Shown here: positions 8,250-17,298 of the stretch, in pieces
Layout: each line of letters opens with the position of its first letter
Position numbering within the stretch: position 1 is the stretch's first letter
NCBI GenBank assembly: GCA_016710685.1
Contig: JADJVC010000001.1
Span: 310,001-374,000, forward strand
Direction: 5' to 3'
Origin: Flavobacteriales bacterium
Lineage (GTDB): Bacteria; Bacteroidota; Bacteroidia; Flavobacteriales_F; PHOS-HE28
Length of the DNA stretch: 64,000 bases
The notes under the pieces: model-generated
What the model was told of the DNA's origin: nothing
What the model saw: only the letters and a program-made list of their open reading frames with translations
The model's database searches: none
Position numbers and translations under genes: made by a program

Positions 8250-9149
8250 CTACTTCACCGCTTCCAGTTTCCGTTGCAAGGCATCCACCGTGCGTTGTAC
8301 ATCCGCTTGGTCCGTGGCCTTGGCTTCGCGTTCTTTCGCAGCGTCGGGCACGGCTTCGGTGTACTTTGAGATGTCGGCCTGCGTCTTCGATTCGTCCTTC
8401 AGTGCGCTGGCCAACTTGCTTTCGTTCTTGGTGATCTTTTCGCGGGCCTTGGTCAACTTTTTCAGGTCCTTTGGATCTTGGCTGGTTGTCCAACGCTCGT
8501 TCTGTAGCGCGATGTCTTTCTCCAAAATGTTGTGCTCGTTCTGCAGGTCCACTTTTTCCTTGGAGATCTTCTCCATTTTCTTCTGCGCCTTATTGAGTTT
8601 GCCCTGTGTCTTATCCTGCGCTTTTACTGCGCTTTCGGTCTTGCCGGTCACTTTCTCGAGCTTCTTCTTCTGTTCGTCGATCTGTTCTTGCACCAAGGCT
8701 TTGTTCATTCGGATGCTCAAGTCGTGCATGCCGGCTTCCAATTCGGTTGTGTGCGGAATTAAACCGGAACTGTTCAAAATAGCCATACGCAACGTGGCAA
8801 CACCGGTCTTTTTGTCTTCATCAGTAGAGGCAACAAGATTGACAGGCGTTCCGCTTCCAGCGGGAAAAAGCACGTTCTCCGCCTTCATCAGGTAGCCACT
8901 CTTCTTGAATTTCGCGGCCGGCAGTGCCTTCTCGAGCAGTTCGCCCAGTTGGTTAGCACGAGCTTCATATACCCGAATACTGTACGCTTGCACCATTACG
9001 CTATCGTTCTTCAACGAATCCAGGCCCACGGCGAGCTCATGGTCCCAAGTGAGTGAGGTGCCGTCGGGCAGTTTGTCTTGTGCGGTGGCGGAAGAAATGA
9101 GGCCTGTCGCGATCGCGAACAAGACTATTGGGCGGAGCATACGGTTCAT
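8250..9149 (-). CDS. Secreted coiled-coil protein of unknown function
   Basis: A 299-residue protein that I do not recognise. An N-terminal signal peptide (MNRMLRPIVLFAIATGLISS, cleaved after ATAQ) leads to about 115 residues of mixed globular sequence. Residues ~150-299 are almost all charged Lys/Glu/Asp/Gln heptad-like sequence, with no helix breakers over long stretches, predicted as a long coiled coil. It is probably periplasmic or surface exposed. The ATG at 9149 is chosen because it places the signal peptide correctly; the frame stays open upstream but through repeat DNA. A TAACTTTCG element at 9172-9180 (minus strand) may be its promoter. Possible structural or envelope role, unproven. 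Confidence 0.65.
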   Translation of the reverse strand: MNRMLRPIVLFAIATGLISSATAQDKLPDGTSLTWDHELAVGLDSLKNDSVMVQAYSIRVYEARANQLGELLEKALPAAKFKKSGYLMKAENVLFPAGSGTPVNLVASTDEDKKTGVATLRMAILNSSGLIPHTTELEAGMHDLSIRMNKALVQEQIDEQKKKLEKVTGKTESAVKAQDKTQGKLNKAQKKMEKISKEKVDLQNEHNILEKDIALQNERWTTSQDPKDLKKLTKAREKITKNESKLASALKDESKTQADISKYTEAVPDAAKEREAKATDQADVQRTVDALQRKLEAVK

Positions 9150-9223
9150 TGATTGGAGGTTTGGATCCGGTCGAAAGTTAGTTCGTGGGTGTGCAGTGCA
9201 GGTTTCGTGCCGATCAGGGTAAA

Positions 9224-9364
9224 TTTTCACCACAGTGGCACGGAGAGCGCAGAGAAGCGGTTGTAGAGGCAGTTGCAGTTGGCAGTGGCAGTCGGCATTG
9301 GCATCTTGCAGTCGTCGAATCATCATTTGCATTTCTCCGTGTTCTCTGTGCCTCTGTGGTGAAC
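9224..9364. repeat. Intergenic element with ~33-bp imperfect inverted ends
   Basis: The left end (9224-9257) contains CACCACAGTGGCACGGAGA and the right end (9331-9364) reads CTCTGTGCCTCTGTGGTGAA. They are imperfect reverse complements, about 80% alike by eye. The core (9270-9305) is a degenerate 6-7-bp repeat of the CAGTTGG/CAGTGG type. The same end sequences with a different core recur at 61465-61579, with partial copies at 12335-12399, 26744-26779 and 28097-28130. No coding potential is recognised, so this looks like a small non-autonomous or palindromic dispersed repeat. Confidence 0.65.
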
Positions 9365-9436
9365 TAACCACCGACCAACCCAGTTCCCTCTAACGTGCCG
9401 ATCTTTGCGCCCCTCAATCCATCGAAACGAAATTCC

Positions 9437-10593
9437 ATGCGCATCGGCATTGTATGCTATCCCACCTTCGGCGGTTCCGGCGTGGTGGCCACGGAGCTCG
9501 GCATCGCCTTGGCGGAAAAGGGCCACATCGTCCATTTCATCACCTACGACAGGCCGGTGCGGCTTGGGGCGGGGCGGGCGAACATCTTCTACCACGAGGT
9601 GCGTGTGAGCGATTATCCGCTCTTCGATTATCAGCCCTACGAATTGGTGCTCACCAGCAAGTTGGTGGACGTGGTGAAGCACGAACGGCTCGACCTGCTC
9701 CACGTGCATTACGCCATTCCGCATGCCAGCGCGGCCTGGATGGCCCAGCAGATACTGGCATCGCAAGGGGTGCGCATCCCGTTCATCACGACGTTGCACG
9801 GCACGGACATCACTTTAGTAGGCAAAGACCCGAGCTTCGAGCCGGTGATCACATTCGCCATAGAGCACAGCGATGCAGTGACTACCGTTTCCGAGAGCTT
9901 GCGGAAGGACACGTATTCGCACTTTCCGGTGAAACGCGAAATACATGTTGTGCCCAACTTTATTTGCCCGGAACAATACCAGGGACTCAAGGATAAGCGC
10001 ATACGCGAACGCTTCGCTCCGAACGGCGAAATGTTGTTGGTGCATGTGAGCAATTTCCGGCCTGTGAAGCGCGTGCAGGACGTGCTGGCCATGTTTAAGC
10101 TGTTGCGGAAACAGATGCCCGTGCGGTTGTTATTGATCGGTGACGGGCCGGAACGACAGCACATGGAAACCATTTGCCGGGAAGAAGGGACTTGCGATGA
10201 GGTCTTTTCCTGGGGAAGATGACGGAGCCGGAAAGCATACTGGCCAACTGCGATCTCTTTGTGCTCACCAGCGAAACGGAGAGCTTCGGTCTGGCCTCCT
10301 TGGAAGCCATGGCCTGCGGGGTCCCGGTGGTTTCTACCAATACGGGCGGAACGCCGGAGGTGGTGGAAGAAGGCGTGTCCGGTTTGTTAAGCCCGGTGGG
10401 CGATGTGGCTCAAATGACGGCGAACGCGCTGCGGATCCTGGGCGATCCGGCGGTTCATGTAAGGTATGCCGAAGGTGCACTGCAGATCGCCGCGAAATTC
10501 GACTTGATCCGGATATTGCCATTGTATGAAAACTTGTACACCGAGGTGGTGGAACGCATGAAAGCGAATGGAGTTCATCAGCGATCGCGTTAG
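9437..10593 (+). CDS. bshA: N-acetyl-alpha-D-glucosaminyl L-malate synthase BshA (frame interrupted near 10208)
   Basis: A GT4-family glycosyltransferase that joins UDP-GlcNAc and L-malate in the first step of bacillithiol synthesis. It starts MRIGIVCYPTFGGSGVV, typical of BshA, and ends with the GT4 donor-site motif ESFGLASLEAMACG. The frame breaks at the TTTT run at 10208-10211: 9437-10222 ends prematurely and the remainder continues in the -1 frame. Adding one T to the run restores DEVFFLGKMTEPES, the normal family sequence, and yields 385 residues, the normal length. A sequencing error is the most likely cause; a true mutation is possible. The last 26 bp overlap the next gene. Confidence 0.88.
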
Positions 10594-11128
10594 CACGGAC
10601 CGCGCGGACGGCAAGTTCAGCGTGGTGATCGGCGCGCGGATCAGTGGCGGGCAAATGGCGCTGCTTTGGGCGTGGCTGTTGGCCTGGCTGCTTTGCGGAG
10701 CCTACTTTTTTGCGGAGCTGCTGCGCACCCCACAGGGCGACTTCAAAGTGACGTTGATCGTGATGCTCGCTTTCTGGGCCTACTTCGCATTCCGTGCCGC
10801 GCGCACCGTGTTCTGGCGCGCAAAAGGCTTTGAACTGTGGAAGCTGGACAACGGTGAGTTGACGGTGAAGAACAGCCTTTGGGGCTACGGAAAAGCCAGT
10901 CGTTATTTCGTGGGGAACATCCAACGCTTCGGCCTGCTGAACATGGAAGAAACTTCGTGGAAATGGCAGATGAGCGACTCCTTCTGGACGCGCGGCGCGG
11001 AACGCATCGGCTTTGAATACAACGGCAAAAAAGTGGCCATTGGCCGTGGATTGACCAAGCCGGAAGCCGAGAAGCTCGCGCACGTTATGGCGCAGGAGTT
11101 GCGCAAAGTGCGCAAGGTAGGGGCGTGA
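10568..11128 (+). CDS. Small membrane protein of unknown function, PH-like
   Basis: A 186-residue protein with two hydrophobic segments (about 29-50 and 58-76), followed by a soluble ~100-residue C-terminal domain rich in beta-strand-like patches. The layout resembles bacterial membrane-anchored PH-like proteins, but no diagnostic motif is present and I assign no function. Its ATG lies inside the bshA 3' end (26-bp overlap), so it is probably translated from the same message. It converges on the CoA transferase gene, separated by a spacer with a palindrome. Confidence 0.6.
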   Translation: MEFISDRVSTDRADGKFSVVIGARISGGQMALLWAWLLAWLLCGAYFFAELLRTPQGDFKVTLIVMLAFWAYFAFRAARTVFWRAKGFELWKLDNGELTVKNSLWGYGKASRYFVGNIQRFGLLNMEETSWKWQMSDSFWTRGAERIGFEYNGKKVAIGRGLTKPEAEKLAHVMAQELRKVRKVGA

Positions 11129-11167
11129 CAAAATTTTCGAGGTGACAGCGGTCCTGGAGCGTATGTC

Positions 11168-11188
11168 ATTCCGGGCTTGCCCCGGAAT
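11168..11188. repeat. Palindrome between convergent genes
   Basis: ATTCCGGG-CTTGC-CCCGGAAT, an 8-bp perfect stem with a 5-nt loop, sits between a plus-strand and a minus-strand gene. It may act as a bidirectional terminator, though no T-run follows on either side. Similar GTCATTCCGGG palindromes are common dispersed repeats in bacteria. Confidence 0.45.
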
Positions 11189-11233
11189 CGCGCAAATGCT
11201 AAAACCTGAATTTTCCTCGGTCACCGGTAATCT

Positions 11234-12304
11234 TCAAATCTGATGATCAATCCGGAACACATTGCCGCGAATGCGCTTGGTAGCCTTGCCGTCAATCTGT
11301 TCTTCCGCCATCAACCGCTTGGCTGCCGGGGTTGAAAGCGATTGATCGATCGTGTTGACCGCACCCGCTGGAACACCTGCGCGTTCCAACGAATTTAGAA
11401 GGTCCACACGGTTATGCTGCGCAATTGGAGTGCTAAGTTCCATGGCCAATGCGCTTCTGTTTCTTACGCGGGAAGCATTGTCCTTGTATTTCGCTTCTTC
11501 CGCAATTCGGTCCATCCCCAGCGCAGTGCAGAGCTTTTCAAATTGCGCGTTGCTGCCCACGGCCAACACGATTTTTCCGCCATCAGCGCACGTGATTACC
11601 TCTCCGTACGGGGCAATGTTGGGGTGCAAAGTGCCCAGTGGCTTCGCGACATGGCCGGCCATCAGCCAGTTGGTGGCTTGGTTCACCAGTCCGGCTAATG
11701 CGGCTTCTTCCAGAAACACTTCCACGTACGCACCTTGCCCGTTGGAAGCGCGGTTGAGCAAGGCAAGTAGCAGGCCTTCCTTCAGCTGGTGCGCGGCCAG
11801 CACATCGATCATGGCCACGGGCATTTTGGCGAGGTGGTCCGCATCAGTTCCAGTCATTCCGATGTAGCCCGTTTCGGCTTGCAGCACCACATCGTAGGCG
11901 GGCCGTTCCGGTTGATCAACGTAACCGCCGATGTGGCCGTGGATGAGCTTTGGGTTCAGCATTTGAAGCCGCTCCCGCGCAAGGCCAAGCTTCTCTGCAT
12001 CGGCGGCCATGTGGTTGGTGATGAGCACGTCGGCCTTTGCGATCAACGCATCGAAATCCTTCCTCGCTTCGGCATCAGTTAGGTTCAAAAAAAGGTGCTC
12101 CTTGCCGAAATTCACGCTGCTGAAATAAGCGCTCACCGGAGAAGTGGGATCTTCCGAAGGCAACTTCCATTTGCGCGTAACATCCCCGCCGACCTTGAGG
12201 TTTTCGACCTTCACCACACAGGCGCCCAGCTCCGCGAAGAACATGCCCACGGCAGGCCCGGCAAGCACGCTGGCGGTTTCGATCACGAGCAGGTCTTTTA
12301 GCAT
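11234..12304 (-). CDS. CaiB/BaiF-type (family III) CoA transferase
   Basis: A 356-residue member of the family III CoA transferases, which move CoA between carboxylic acids through an aspartyl-CoA intermediate. The N-terminal LVIETASVLAGPAVGMFFAE and GDVTRKW blocks are typical, and the Asp in VAMIDVLAAHQ is the likely catalytic residue. It is slightly shorter than the usual ~390-430. A TAAATTCG element lies only 5-12 bp upstream of the ATG (12309-12316, minus strand), which would give an almost leaderless transcript. No linked acyl-CoA genes indicate the substrate; alpha-methylacyl-CoA racemase-like activity cannot be excluded. Confidence 0.8.
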   Translation of the reverse strand: MLKDLLVIETASVLAGPAVGMFFAELGACVVKVENLKVGGDVTRKWKLPSEDPTSPVSAYFSSVNFGKEHLFLNLTDAEARKDFDALIAKADVLITNHMAADAEKLGLARERLQMLNPKLIHGHIGGYVDQPERPAYDVVLQAETGYIGMTGTDADHLAKMPVAMIDVLAAHQLKEGLLLALLNRASNGQGAYVEVFLEEAALAGLVNQATNWLMAGHVAKPLGTLHPNIAPYGEVITCADGGKIVLAVGSNAQFEKLCTALGMDRIAEEAKYKDNASRVRNRSALAMELSTPIAQHNRVDLLNSLERAGVPAGAVNTIDQSLSTPAAKRLMAEEQIDGKATKRIRGNVFRIDHQI

Positions 12305-12608
12305 GTCGCGAATTTAGAGTAGTGGAGTTTTAGACTTCACCACAGACCGTGCTTCGCCAAAGCGGCTACGCCCAGGCGAGGGCACGGAGTACACAGAGGT
12401 TTTGTCTCAGGTGTAGTTTCTGGTACTGGGTATCGGGTATTGAGTACCGAGTACTGCCGTCCGCCCTGCCGACTGCCAACTGCTTCTGCCTACTGCTACT
12501 ACCGCCAACTGCTACTGCCAACTGGACACTGCTTCTCCGCGCCTCAGTGGCCCCTGAGCGCAGTCGAAGGGCGCCTCTGCGGCCAATTTCCTAACCCCTC
12601 ACCAACCC
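12305..12608. repeat. Gene-free 304-bp spacer made mostly of short repeats
   Basis: I see no gene here. From left to right: a partial copy of the CACCACAG/GGCACGGAG element (12335-12399), five 7-bp units (GTACTGG, GTATCGG, GTATTGA, GTACCGA, GTACTGC) at 12423-12457, a CTGCCGAC block (12467-12474), a degenerate 6-7-bp run of ACTGCCA/ACTGCTA units to about 12535, and CCCCTGAGCGCAGTCGAAGG at 12551-12570, a motif seen as a dispersed intergenic repeat in many Bacteroidota. Confidence 0.65.
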
Positions 12609-13424
12609 TCACTCCGGCATCTCCGCTCCGCACCTTCTGCAATAGCGCGCATCGCCCAAGTGCCCCGTGGCGTGGCAGGTCATGCATTCCTTTCCCGGGT
12701 TTGAACCTTTTGCCAATTCGACCCCAACGATGCCGGTGGGCACGGCGATGATCGCATAACCCAGGATCATGATCATCGAGGCGATCATTTGGCCGAGCGT
12801 GGTTTGCGGTGCGATGTCGCCATAGCCCACGGTGGTGAGGGTTACGATGGTCCAATACACACTGCGCGGAATGCTGGTGAAGCCGGACTCGGGGCTTTCC
12901 ACCAAGTACATGATCGTGCCGAAGATCACCACGATGGTGAGCACTGCGAGCAGGAACACCATGATCTTTCTGCGGCTGGCCACGAGCGCCCGGCCCAACA
13001 TGCCCGCCTCGGTGATGAAGCGGGCCAGTTTCAGCACGCGGAACACACGCACCAAGCGCAACACGCGGATCACCATCAGCGAATGTGCGCCGCCGATGAC
13101 CAAGCTGAGGAAGGTGGGCAAAATGGAAAGTAAGTCCACGATGCCGAAGAAGCTGAACGCATAGTGGCGCGGCCGCTGCACGATCCAAAGCCTCAGAAAA
13201 TATTCCACCGTAAAAATCCCGGTGAACACCAGTTCCGATACGTACAACGCGGTGCCATACTTGGCTTTGATGGCGGGCACGCTTTCCAGCATCACCAGCA
13301 ACACGCTGATCAGAATGGCCCAAAGCAGCAGCACATCGAACAACTTCCCCGCCGGCGTGGTGGTGCCGAAGACGATGCGGTAGAGCCGCTTGCGCAGAGG
13401 ACTGTTCTCCAAGTGTTTTTCCAT
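12609..13424 (-). CDS. Voltage-gated-type potassium channel with C-terminal zinc ribbon
   Basis: A 271-residue ion transport protein of the six-transmembrane type. It has an S4-like arginine ladder (RVLRLVRVFRVLKLAR, about 120-135), a pore helix and the K+ selectivity filter TVGYGD (198-203). It ends in CMTCHATGHLGDARYCRRCG, where Cys 247, 250, 262 and 265 form a likely zinc ribbon. It should conduct K+ across the inner membrane. The zinc ribbon replaces the larger cytoplasmic domains of many channels and could be for assembly or redox/metal sensing, which is inference. It is 8 bp downstream of mscS on the same strand, suggesting a shared osmotic or ion-balance role. Confidence 0.85.
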   Translation of the reverse strand: MEKHLENSPLRKRLYRIVFGTTTPAGKLFDVLLLWAILISVLLVMLESVPAIKAKYGTALYVSELVFTGIFTVEYFLRLWIVQRPRHYAFSFFGIVDLLSILPTFLSLVIGGAHSLMVIRVLRLVRVFRVLKLARFITEAGMLGRALVASRRKIMVFLLAVLTIVVIFGTIMYLVESPESGFTSIPRSVYWTIVTLTTVGYGDIAPQTTLGQMIASMIMILGYAIIAVPTGIVGVELAKGSNPGKECMTCHATGHLGDARYCRRCGAEMPE

Positions 13425-13432
13425 TGTTCAGC

Positions 13433-14260
13433 CTACACTTTTGGCGCAATGATGTGTACGTCGCGCTGCGGAAAGGGAATGCCGATGCCCGCCTCGCGGA
13501 AGCGTCCCAAAATCCGGAAGCGGATGTCGCTCTTGGTCTGCTCTACCGCAAAAATGTTGCGGCTCCAGAAAAGCAGTTCGAATATCAGCGCGCTGTCGCC
13601 GAAATCGATGAAGCGGACCTGCACCGCGTGCGCCGGGTCATTTGTCACTACGTCAGGTTGGTCGACCGCACAGTTCATCAGGATCCTTTTCACCAATTCC
13701 GCGTCACTGCCGTAAGCCACGCCAACCTTCAGGTTAAACCGTGTCTCCAACGCATTGTGGCTCCAATTCACCACGTTCTCGTTTATAAAGCGGTGGTTGG
13801 GCACGATCACGTTCATGCCATCGCGCGAGTAGATGGTGGAAGTGCGCAGGTTGATCTCTGTTACGCGCCCCACGAGGCCTTCCACTTCCAGCACATCGCC
13901 AACCATGATGGTGCCTTCCATCAGAATAAAAACACCGGAAATAATGTCGTTGAACGTTTGCTGAATGCCAATGCCCAAGCCGACCAACAACGCCGCCGAG
14001 CCTGCTACCAAGAAGGTAATGTCCATGCCCAGCACCTGCAGCACAATGATTATCGTGGCCACCCATACGGCGTACTTCACCAGCAAATACGCCGAGTGAA
14101 GCCGCGACCGCTGCTCGTGGTCGCCTTTGGCGCGGCTGTGAATGGCCGCCTTAATCAAGCGGAGCAGTAGCACGGCGATCACCACGGTGATCACGGCCCA
14201 CAGAATATGCCCAACCGTAAAATCACGGTCGCCGATATGAAAAAGCGTTTCCTTGAACAT
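13433..14260 (-). CDS. Small-conductance mechanosensitive channel (MscS family)
   Basis: A 275-residue MscS-type channel. Three N-terminal hydrophobic segments end in the glycine/alanine-rich pore helix (AGSAALLVGLGIGIQQTFND), followed by the beta-domain with VGDVLEVEGLVGRV and the IVPNHRFINENVVNW stretch typical of MscS. It releases solutes upon hypo-osmotic shock. The ATG at 14260 (MFKETLFHIG) is preferred over longer in-frame starts, which run into poorly conserved sequence. It is followed 8 bp later by the K+ channel gene and is divergent from the DUF389 gene. Confidence 0.88.
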   Translation of the reverse strand: MFKETLFHIGDRDFTVGHILWAVITVVIAVLLLRLIKAAIHSRAKGDHEQRSRLHSAYLLVKYAVWVATIIIVLQVLGMDITFLVAGSAALLVGLGIGIQQTFNDIISGVFILMEGTIMVGDVLEVEGLVGRVTEINLRTSTIYSRDGMNVIVPNHRFINENVVNWSHNALETRFNLKVGVAYGSDAELVKRILMNCAVDQPDVVTNDPAHAVQVRFIDFGDSALIFELLFWSRNIFAVEQTKSDIRFRILGRFREAGIGIPFPQRDVHIIAPKV

Positions 14261-14408
14261 GATGGGTTTTCCGGCGGCGAAGGAACAAAGGAAGCCGGGA
14301 ACGCGCAGTGCGCACATACCGCGTTGTGGATAAGTACGTGCATTGCTCCAACTTGTCACATTCGACCCGACGCAATTTTGTTGCTTCTATTTCCCCAAGC
14401 GCAACACA

Positions 14409-15764
14409 ATGGACTTGAACCGCATATTCGTCTTTCTACGGCTTGGTGCCGACGCTGAAGAGCCCAAGTTGGCCATGGAAGCCATTGAGCGCGGGGTGAA
14501 TTTCCGAGGCACGAACATGTTGATCCTGGTGTGCGCCATCGTGATCGCATCGGTAGGCTTGAACGTGAATTCCACGGCTGTAGTGATCGGTGCCATGCTC
14601 ATTTCGCCGCTCATGGGCCCCATCATCGGCGTGGGAGCGGGGCTGGGCGTGCTGGACCTTTGGCTCGTGCGCCGTTCGTTGAAGAACATCGGCATCGCTG
14701 TTATCGTGAGCCTATTGACCAGTGCGCTCTATTTCCTGATCAGCCCCTTGAGCGATGCGCACTCGGAGATCTTGGCCCGCACCAGTCCTACGATCTGGGA
14801 CGTGCTGATCGCCTTGGCCGGCGGTTTCGCGGGCATTATCGCTATTGCCAGTAAAGACAAAGTGCGCGGCAACGTGGTGCCGGGCGTGGCCATTGCCACT
14901 GCGCTTATGCCGCCACTGTGTACCGCCGGCTACGGTTTGGCGCACCTTAACTGGACCTACCTCGTCGGGGCCATGTACCTCTTCCTCATCAACTCCGTGT
15001 TCATCAGCATTGCCGCGTTGGCCACAGTGCGCTGGTTGGGCTATCCGCAACGCTTCGTGGAAGACATAAAGCTCAAAGGCAAGATCCGGCGGTACACCAC
15101 ATTGATCGTGCTGGCCACCGTGGTGCCGAGCGTTTGGCTGGCCTACCGTTTGGTGGTGCAGAACAACTTTACCCACCGAGCTGAAGCGTTCATTGCTTAC
15201 GAATGCACCGTTCCTGAAAACTACCTGTTGGACAAAAAAGTGGACCCCGCTAATCGGTCCATCACGCTCACCTATTTAGGCAATGGCATCACCCCGGAAA
15301 TGCAGGCCACCATGGAAAATAGGCTAGCGGCGCATGGTATTTCGGGAGCGGAATTGGACATCCGCACCGGGCTTTCCCTGCAGGAATTGGACAACGAGGA
15401 ACGCGCCGAGAACGAGGGCATGAAAAGGCAGCTCGACGACCAAAGCTTGCTGGTCGCGAAATTCGGTGCCATGCGCGACAGCTTGACGCAGGTGAAAAAG
15501 AATGACGATGCGTTGATGGCCGAAGCCCAAGCCATGGCCCCAGATCTACGTTGGTTGATAACGGCGGAATTGCCTGGTGCAGTTGCTCCCGACAGCATCA
15601 AAAAGGTGGTCGCCGCGCATTTCGTACATTATCCGGATACTGCAGAAATTGACCGTATCCACCGCTGGCTCAATGTGCGGCTCAACGACAAACAATTCGC
15701 GTTGACCATTACTGCGGATAGTTTGTTGAAGAAGGAAGCAGAGCCGACCCAAAAAAGAAGATGA
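14409..15764 (+). CDS. DUF389 (TIGR00341-type) membrane protein
   Basis: A 451-residue membrane protein. Residues ~30-250 contain the DUF389 core of hydrophobic helices, including GAMLISPLMGPIIGVGAGLG and VPGVAIATALMPPLCTAGYGL, both typical of the family. The C-terminal ~190 residues are soluble, charged and partly helical. The family has no firmly established activity. It starts at the ATG at 14409 (MDLNRIFVFL). Its stop overlaps the next ATG by 4 bp (ATGA), so the two are translationally coupled. It diverges from the mscS/K+ channel pair, which may hint at a shared envelope or ion role. Confidence 0.8.
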   Translation: MDLNRIFVFLRLGADAEEPKLAMEAIERGVNFRGTNMLILVCAIVIASVGLNVNSTAVVIGAMLISPLMGPIIGVGAGLGVLDLWLVRRSLKNIGIAVIVSLLTSALYFLISPLSDAHSEILARTSPTIWDVLIALAGGFAGIIAIASKDKVRGNVVPGVAIATALMPPLCTAGYGLAHLNWTYLVGAMYLFLINSVFISIAALATVRWLGYPQRFVEDIKLKGKIRRYTTLIVLATVVPSVWLAYRLVVQNNFTHRAEAFIAYECTVPENYLLDKKVDPANRSITLTYLGNGITPEMQATMENRLAAHGISGAELDIRTGLSLQELDNEERAENEGMKRQLDDQSLLVAKFGAMRDSLTQVKKNDDALMAEAQAMAPDLRWLITAELPGAVAPDSIKKVVAAHFVHYPDTAEIDRIHRWLNVRLNDKQFALTITADSLLKKEAEPTQKRR

Positions 15765-17298
15765 GCAAAAAGAGAAGCACGTCGAAGAAAGTAGAAGTAC
15801 GTCCGTTGACCATGGACGCTTTCGGTGATTTCGCGGCGGCCATGAGCGCCGCTTATCCCGATTGGAGCGGAGGGCTCTGGAAAAGCGAGACCATCGCACG
15901 ATTGGTCGCCCTGTTTCCCGAAGGCCAGCTCGGTGTTTACGTGGCCGGAAAACTCGCAGGCTGCGCGCTCACCATCATTGTGGACATCGACAAGCTCGGC
16001 TTCGAACACACTTACACAAAGGCCACCGGGGGCTACACTTTCAACACCCACGACCCTGCCGGCAATGTGCTCTACGGAATCGAAGTCTTCGTCCATCCGG
16101 ATTCCCGCGGAATGCGATTGGGGCGACGCTTGTACGAGGCCCGCAAGGAACTCTGCGAGCATCTCAACTTGCGATCGGTGATGTTCGGCGGCCGCATTCC
16201 CAACTACCACAAACACGCCAAAAAGCTTACGCCGAAACAGTACATCGCCAAGGTGCGCGAAAAGAGATCCACGACCCCGTGCTTTCCTTCCAGCTCTCCA
16301 ACGATTTCCACGTAGTGCGCCTGCTGAAAGGCTACATGCCGGACGATGTGAACTCCATGGAGTACGCCACGCTGATGGAGTGGGACAACATCTACCACAA
16401 CGAAGCGGAAATGGGCGGCAGCTGGGGCCGCAATGTGCGATTGGGACTGGTGCAATGGCAAATGCGCAACTACACGGGCATCGACGGTCTGTTTGAACAC
16501 CTCGACTTTTTCCTGCAAGTGGTAAGCGGTTACGGCAGCGATTTCGCGGTGTTCCCCGAGCTTTTCAACGCGCCGTTGATGTCCATGTACGACAGCCAGA
16601 GCGAGGCCCAGGCCATCCGCAGCCTGGCTGAACACACAATCCCCATTCGCGATTACATGGTACAGGCAGCCATGAAATACAACGTGAACATCGTAACGGG
16701 AAGCATGCCGATGGTAGAGAACGGAATCCTCTATAACATGGGCTTCCTTTGCCGCAGGGACGGCAGTTGGGAACGCTACGAAAAGATCCACATCACCCCC
16801 AACGAACGCAACGCATGGGGCATACACGGCGGCAAACAAGTGAAGGTATTCGATACCGATTGCGGCAAAGTGGGCGTGCTGATCTGCTACGATTGCGAAT
16901 TTCCTGAACTGGTGCGTTTGCTCGCGTTGCAGGGCATGCAACTCCTCATCGTGCCCTTCCTAACCGACACGCAGAACGCTTTTTCCCGCGTGAAACTATG
17001 CGCCATGGCTCGCGCCGTGGAAAACGAATGCTTCGTGGCCATCGCCGGCAGCGTAGGCAACCTTCCGAAGGTGAAGAACATGGACATCCAATACGCCCAG
17101 AGCGCCGTGTTCACCCCTTGCGATTTCGGTTTTCCGGCTACGGGGATCAAGGGTGAGGCCACCGCAAACACCGAAATGGTGCTGGTGGTGGACGTGGACA
17201 TGAGCCTGCTGCGCGACTTGCATCATCGAGGTAGCGTTCAGAATTTGAAAGATAGGAGGGAAGATGTCTACACCTTGAAGCTGAATGCGGAGGGGTGA
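15761..17298 (+). CDS. GNAT acetyltransferase / carbon-nitrogen hydrolase fusion (frame interrupted near 16264)
   Basis: A two-domain protein. Residues ~1-190 form a GNAT N-acetyltransferase (VFVHPDSRGMRLGRRLYEA is the acetyl-CoA-binding segment). The rest is a nitrilase-superfamily amidohydrolase with the Glu-Lys-Cys triad visible in VFPELFNAP, YEKIHITPNER and LICYDCEFPE. Such fusions are common in Bacteroidota; substrates are not established. The frame shifts at about 16262-16266. Adding one G turns the codons into E-K-E-I-H-D-P and joins both halves into 512 residues, the usual length. This is most likely an uncorrected one-base deletion. It overlaps the DUF389 stop by 4 bp. Confidence 0.85.

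Noticed and set aside
8161..8493. N-terminal extension of hutI by about 111 residues
   Set aside because: The extension overlaps the coiled-coil gene in antiphase and is unlike any imidazolonepropionase; the ATG at 8160 fits the family.
7735..8895. 386-codon plus-strand frame across hutI and the coiled-coil gene
   Set aside because: It spans two genes antisense and an intergenic gap, with Phe/Ser/Cys-rich low-complexity sequence expected from the reverse of Lys/Glu repeats.
10200..10225. Programmed -1 frameshift in bshA
   Set aside because: BshA is not known to need one, there is no clear downstream stimulatory structure, and four other genes show the same kind of break, which favours sequence error.
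12544..13449. 301-codon minus-strand frame overlapping the K+ channel in another frame
   Set aside because: The channel frame has the complete TVGYGD and S4 motifs; the alternative is His/Arg-rich and runs into repeats.
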